Source: Phoronis ovalis
Lineage: Eukaryota > Phoronida > Phoronidae
Reading direction: 5' to 3'
Assembly: GCA_028565635.1 (NCBI GenBank)
Contig: JAOXYB010044404.1
Span: 1-12,523, forward strand
Length of the DNA: 12,523 nucleotides
The notes beneath the pieces are model-generated. The model did not search any database, was not told the origin of the DNA, and saw nothing but the letters and a program-made list of their open reading frames with translations. Positions 8,973 to 12,523 of this stretch are shown piece by piece. A program made the translations under genes and the position numbers. Within the stretch, counting starts at the first letter, position 1, and each line of letters starts with the position of its first letter.

Positions 8973-8978
8973 TATATT
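8973..8978 (-). terminator. Weak variant poly(A) signal for the CD225 gene (AATATA)
   Basis: A variant hexamer lies about 24 bases past the TAG stop. No canonical AATAAA was found on this strand until about 7860. Low confidence, because such variants are common in AT-rich DNA. Confidence 0.2.
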
Positions 8979-9001
8979 TAAGAAGTTTAAAGAAAACGTA
9001 T

Positions 9002-9705
9002 CTAAAGCCAGGTTATCAAACATATTACTATGCTTATGTTTGTGATAGCTACACCAGTAATGCTGAGGAAAAGAGAACCATTAGCCCAAGATTTGGCACT
9101 AGATATTTCATCCCTACTTAACAATTCAGATGATTTCTTTGACAATACAACAGCAACAATGCCACACGGTAAATTGAAAAATATCATAACAATTAAAGCT
9201 AGTCCCATATATGTTTCCAACTGCTTTGAATGTTCATTTTCCTTTTTAACGACATATTTTGGTTTTTGTTTAGATTCATTTTGGTAACCAGGGGTCGTCA
9301 CACTGTTTTTCTTAGTTTTCTCTATGACAGATTCTTCCTGACTGCCACCAAGGCATGAATGGTTAACCTTTATTTCCTCAGTATGTTGTTTGATTCCTGT
9401 ATTTGTCTCAACCTTGTTGTCTTTTTGCTGCGTAGTAACGGAAAACTGACTAGAAAATGCCTCTATACCTAAAGAATCCGTACTACAATGGACATTCTGT
9501 GGTTTACAGACATCTCCATTACCTGCAACTGTTTTATGTATCGGCTGACATTTTCCTCCATCGCTTGTATTGCTACTCAAAAAGTCTTCTGAAGACTGGC
9601 TTCTCAGAGCGCTCAAGTCTATTGCCGATGATTCCATATAACGGTTTTTATCCAACTCTGTACGTAGCCACGGATTTCCCATTGTACACTCATGATCCAT
9701 TATAC
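9002..9705 (-). CDS. CD225/dispanin-like two-pass membrane protein (main exon)
   Basis: With the start at ATG 9700 the product is 232 residues, stop TAG at 9004-9002. An acceptor-like TACTGTTATAG ends at 9706, so the exon probably starts at 9705 with a noncoding or short coding exon upstream. Residues 1-160 are polar and low-complexity, rich in Ser, Thr, Lys, Gln and Asn, and probably disordered. Membrane segment 1 is about 164-187 (GLALIVMIFFNLPCGIVAVV), then a short loop SKKSSELLSRDEISSAKSWA, then segment 2 about 208-231, ending at the C-terminus. The NLPCGIVAVVLS motif, a roughly 20-residue loop ending in Ala-rich sequence and a second hydrophobic helix fit the CD225/dispanin family (IFITM, PRRT, SynDIG relatives). 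These are membrane proteins affecting bilayer properties, trafficking or receptor assembly. Cys179 beside segment 1 is where relatives are often palmitoylated. The exact role is unknown. The frame runs open upstream to an ATG at 9748, but the splice site argues against that start. Confidence 0.75.
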
Positions 9706-12054
9706 CTATAACAGTATAATAGAAAAAGTTTTGTATTTGTACAGTCATTTAATTTAATTAGCAATCTTATATAAACTCAAATCATATCATATAAATTCAA
9801 AATGCGCTTAAGATGACAATGACTATACCAAATACGTGCACCCAGATATCGCATTTGGCATAAGGATACAAATCGGTTTTCCTAGCTATTGACCTCAGTT
9901 GTAAAATACTGTCCAGCAAATAGCACTGTAACTCATCACGGCCAATTCTGATCAGTCACAAATAAAAATGAGGTATTCATGCCATTTTTTTTCACAGGAC
10001 CAAATAAGCTTTTTTAGTAAGTCTACAACAGACAATTGTATGAAATTGATAGGAAATACGATTGGCAGGGAAGAAAATGGGTGACTAGCTACCATAAAAT
10101 AATCCGATCAATTTTTGACAAAAACGAGATTTTAAAATTATGATTTCTATCACTTCTTGTGAAATTATATGTACTTTCAAATAAAAATGTAGGAGAAAGA
10201 AAAGAGAAAGTGAAATAAATCATTATAATACGCTTGACGAACTACATATTAATTATTAAATTACAGCTACCTGATGCCAAATGTATCATTTGTTAGGTAA
10301 TTTACATTTGGCAGCAAACACAAAAAATACTTTAGATTAACACTTAGGTTCGAGATCCGGAATTGTACGTGCTTGGTGAATGAACTTTCGATCCCGGATG
10401 AGTATTATAATAATAGCACAATTATCTGCTTGTTAACATAGGTGAAATTTTTTAAGGAAATGTGTAAATACAACCGTACGCATGCGTATAAAGTTAGATC
10501 GATTCTCATTTTCCCAGTGCTTATTTTAAACCGTATTACTGATTAGTGTTCTTGGTGGACCGATACCTCACAGTGCGCACCATTGACGCAAATACAATTA
10601 TCGAAGTTCTACTAGCAAATGTAATTGGATTGCCCACACTTGTCTGCATGCTCACAATTAATGTTTCTCCTAAACGATGAAGTGTTGACAATTCCGATAT
10701 ACTAGCTAGCAATACATACGCTCTTAACTAACAAGAAATGTCTTTTGTTTGTTTATAATGACGTGTCTTTTGATTTTATCAATTTTACTAAAATAGGTGG
10801 CAGGTTACTAATTAAAAACAATTCCTAATCTCAGACAATAAATACATAAAGGTCACTGTTGCAGAAAAGATAAGGTGGTAACACGCTGGTTGAAGTTCAC
10901 AAGAACGGTACCGTCTTACTGTTGATGTGCATGTTATGTAAACTACAGGTGAAACAATGACATCAAATTCTTCACGATCAAATTATACTGGAGGTTAATA
11001 TATAATATGTACGCAAAAAAGTGTTTTACCGCTATATTTGACCTACGTTAAGTTGTTATTACTGTTATCAATTGTTACCTGAACTATGCACAATTCCTTA
11101 CTATCACAGCCAGTAGGCAGCTCCACGGGTTTAGGTACACGTGTATATTATATACATTTGATATCTTTGTTGCCAAAGTATCACTAAATTTTGTTACAAA
11201 CCAGTATCGATATTATAAATAAAGTTATCTGACGTTTTTGGATTCTCCAGATAATAAATGTGCATACTTTTCGCCAGAGCTTAGCTTATATCCGTAGTTA
11301 ATCATTGATTTATTTTAGCATTGGCTATGCACAAAGTAACTGAAGCTGCCAATTTAATAAATATTTGAAGCTTGTACGCATCGAATGTATACATCCTGAT
11401 GGTACACGTTGGTACGTTAATAGAGTGCGTGTAGAGTACATGTAATGGGGTTCCAGCAGGTTTTTTTGCCGTTTTGTTTTCGACATTATATTTTCTTAGA
11501 ATACAACTGAACATGATGTGTTCATAAAAAAGAAATCCAAAATTGAAGCAATCAAAACATGTACGTGTTGTATCACAAGGGACTTTAGATAATATTGATT
11601 CTTATTTACTTAAAGAATTATAATGCAGTTTCTTAGATAATACTCTGTGTTAGAAAACCGTGTTCCTTTCCTTTTTATAAGTCTCAACAAGCTACGCAAA
11701 CTAAAGTGCTGTTTCGAATTTCGAAAGATCAAAAATGAATTTACGTTTTATTAATTTTATTTGGCTTTTGCCTAAATATATTTTGCAGAACAAACATAAT
11801 CTTAAAAAACCTCAGTACATTCTAATGTTACCCTACAGTGTATATTGTAAAGTTGTTTTTAGCTGCGTGAATCCAAATTTGCAAAGTAATAGAAGTTTCG
11901 TCCAGGGCATATATAGAACATTATTTTTGATCGATTAAGTGAAAGTTGAACTTCTTGCGTTTGCTTAAAAAGTTTTTAAAAGGTATTAAATATTTTGAGC
12001 GTGTTTGAACATTTCATAGAGATAATTCGAACAGAAACTTTAATTATTCGAATT
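9706..12054. other. Upstream of the CD225-like exon; likely intron and promoter, no exon assigned
   Basis: The acceptor at 9706 predicts an upstream exon on the minus strand. Donor-like CAG|GTAACA at about 11081 and ACA|GTAAGA at about 10920 are candidates, but none is convincing. ORFs at 11302-11514 and 11735-11938 have random AT-rich composition. Confidence 0.4.
10275..10313. repeat. 11-bp perfect inverted repeat (hairpin)
   Basis: TGCCAAATGTA (10275-10285) pairs with TACATTTGGCA (10303-10313) across a 17-base loop. Function unknown. Confidence 0.8.
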
Positions 12055-12060
12055 TTTATT
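12055..12060 (-). terminator. Poly(A) signal AATAAA of the peroxidase-like gene
   Basis: A canonical AATAAA on the minus strand (TTTGAATAAAAATTCG) starts 18 bases past the stop codon. It supports 12078-12251 being a terminal exon, with a very short 3' UTR. Confidence 0.6.
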
Positions 12061-12077
12061 CAAAGTAAGGCTAATAA

Positions 12078-12251
12078 TTATTCTGGAAGTCTGAGGTTAT
12101 CATATCCATGTTCAACCATTTTGTTAAAGACTGCGCTGAACTCCTGCAACCACAAGTTATTATCGGCAGCAAATTCTTGCACTGTGCTGGCTGTTGGTGA
12201 CAAAGGGCACTGTGATAACGGATTGCAGCTAGCCTGTCCTTCCGAACTCAC
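12078..12251 (-). CDS. Last exon of a haem peroxidase-like gene (plant/fungal-type superfamily), partial
   Basis: An acceptor-like ATTGTTATAG ends at 12252; 57 codons and TAA (12080-12078) follow. The product starts VSSEGQASCNPLSQCPLSPT and continues TVQEFAADNNLWLQEFSAVF, then KMVEHGYDNLRLPE-stop. The pattern FAxDxxxWxxxFxxVFxKMxxxGY matches the C-terminal helix of class I/II haem peroxidases (ascorbate peroxidase and ligninase type), where the last Asp-aromatic-Phe-Lys-Met-Gly run ends the domain. The distal and proximal haem histidines would lie in exons beyond the right edge, so catalytic competence cannot be judged. The two Cys (C9, C15) suggest a secreted, disulfide-bonded form. An in-frame TAG sits just before the acceptor, so the exon cannot extend upstream unspliced. 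An alternative acceptor is GGACAG before GCT AGC TGC. The family is inferred from motif memory; coding status is more certain than identity. Confidence 0.6.
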   Translation of the reverse strand: MSSEGQASCNPLSQCPLSPTASTVQEFAADNNLWLQEFSAVFNKMVEHGYDNLRLPE

Positions 12252-12523
12252 CTATAACAATGTGCAAGCCAATTAAAGGATTATATGATTATTTTTACTT
12301 TTATTTCTGTCCTCTACTGGTAAAGCGAATGCTGTGAAAGTAAAAGGCAAAACAGATATTAATGAGAATTGTAAGAACCTAATACAATAACACTAAAATA
12401 ACAACTAAGTGAACTAGTGTGAACATGAAAATACAAAGTACTGTCAGGAGTACTAAGTTAACTAAAGGAAAACGTATACGACTTATATGACCTCAAAATT
12501 ACGGTTAACGTAAAAACAGATAT
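12252..12523 (-). other. Intron of the peroxidase-like gene, running off the right edge
   Basis: No frame continues the peroxidase sequence here. A strong pyrimidine-rich acceptor TTTTACTTTCACAG lies at about 12332, but sequence after it hits stops, including the TAG before 12251, so it does not extend the terminal exon. Confidence 0.5.

Noticed and set aside
9701-9748. Upstream ATG at 9748 extending the CD225-like ORF to 248 codons
   Set aside because: The extension crosses an acceptor-like TTATAG and reads as AT-rich intron sequence.
10349-10398. GGTTCGAGATCC and TTCGATCCCGG, resembling a tRNA T-arm
   Set aside because: No complementary T stem, acceptor stem or anticodon arm could be built around it.
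10543-10680. 46-codon plus-strand open stretch (VFLVDRYLTVRTIDANTI...) after an acceptor-like ATTAG
   Set aside because: Protein-like at first sight, but no donor, no recognised family and no partner exon. A stretch of this length is expected by chance across six frames.
11995-12276. 93-codon plus-strand ORF
   Set aside because: It is the antisense shadow of the peroxidase-like terminal exon, which has the better motif, stop and poly(A) signal.

Overview
This looks like AT-rich nuclear DNA from a lophotrochozoan animal, most likely a mollusc and possibly a bivalve. There are no bacterial-style gene blocks. Coding sequence is sparse and split by introns with GT..AG borders. One short gene encodes a neuropeptide F (NPF) precursor ending in the NPF signature YYAIVGRPRF-amide. 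All assignments come from reading the sequence; no database search was possible.

Layout, left to right. 1-880 holds no recognisable gene. 881-1857 is a candidate mobile element with about 65-bp inverted arms, 86% identical by hand alignment. It encloses an unrecognised 58-codon ORF, a perfect 16-bp hairpin and a run of 11 C. 1859-2846 is intergenic, with short diverged repeats. 2847-about 5660 (minus strand) is the NPF gene: a probable TATA box, a noncoding first exon with tiny upstream ORFs, a first coding exon (4904-4723), a 1755-bp intron and a second coding exon (2967-2847). 5693-9001 is mostly gene-free, with cAMP-response-element-like sites and one GC-richer block (8125-8460) that is open on both strands. 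9002-9705 (minus) is an exon for a CD225/dispanin-like two-pass membrane protein. 9706-12054 has no supported exon. 12078-12251 (minus) is the last exon of a gene entering from the right edge. Its product ends like a plant/fungal-type haem peroxidase, and a poly(A) signal lies 18 bases past the stop.

All three genes are transcribed leftward. Nothing shows that they work together: one is a secreted brain/gut peptide hormone, one a small membrane protein and one a probable peroxidase. The main result is the complete NPF precursor, 100 residues once the intron is removed. It needs an exon of only 121 bases that a simple ORF scan misses. The join completes a split arginine codon at the intron position known across the NPY/NPF family and reads directly into the amidation and cleavage signal FGKR.
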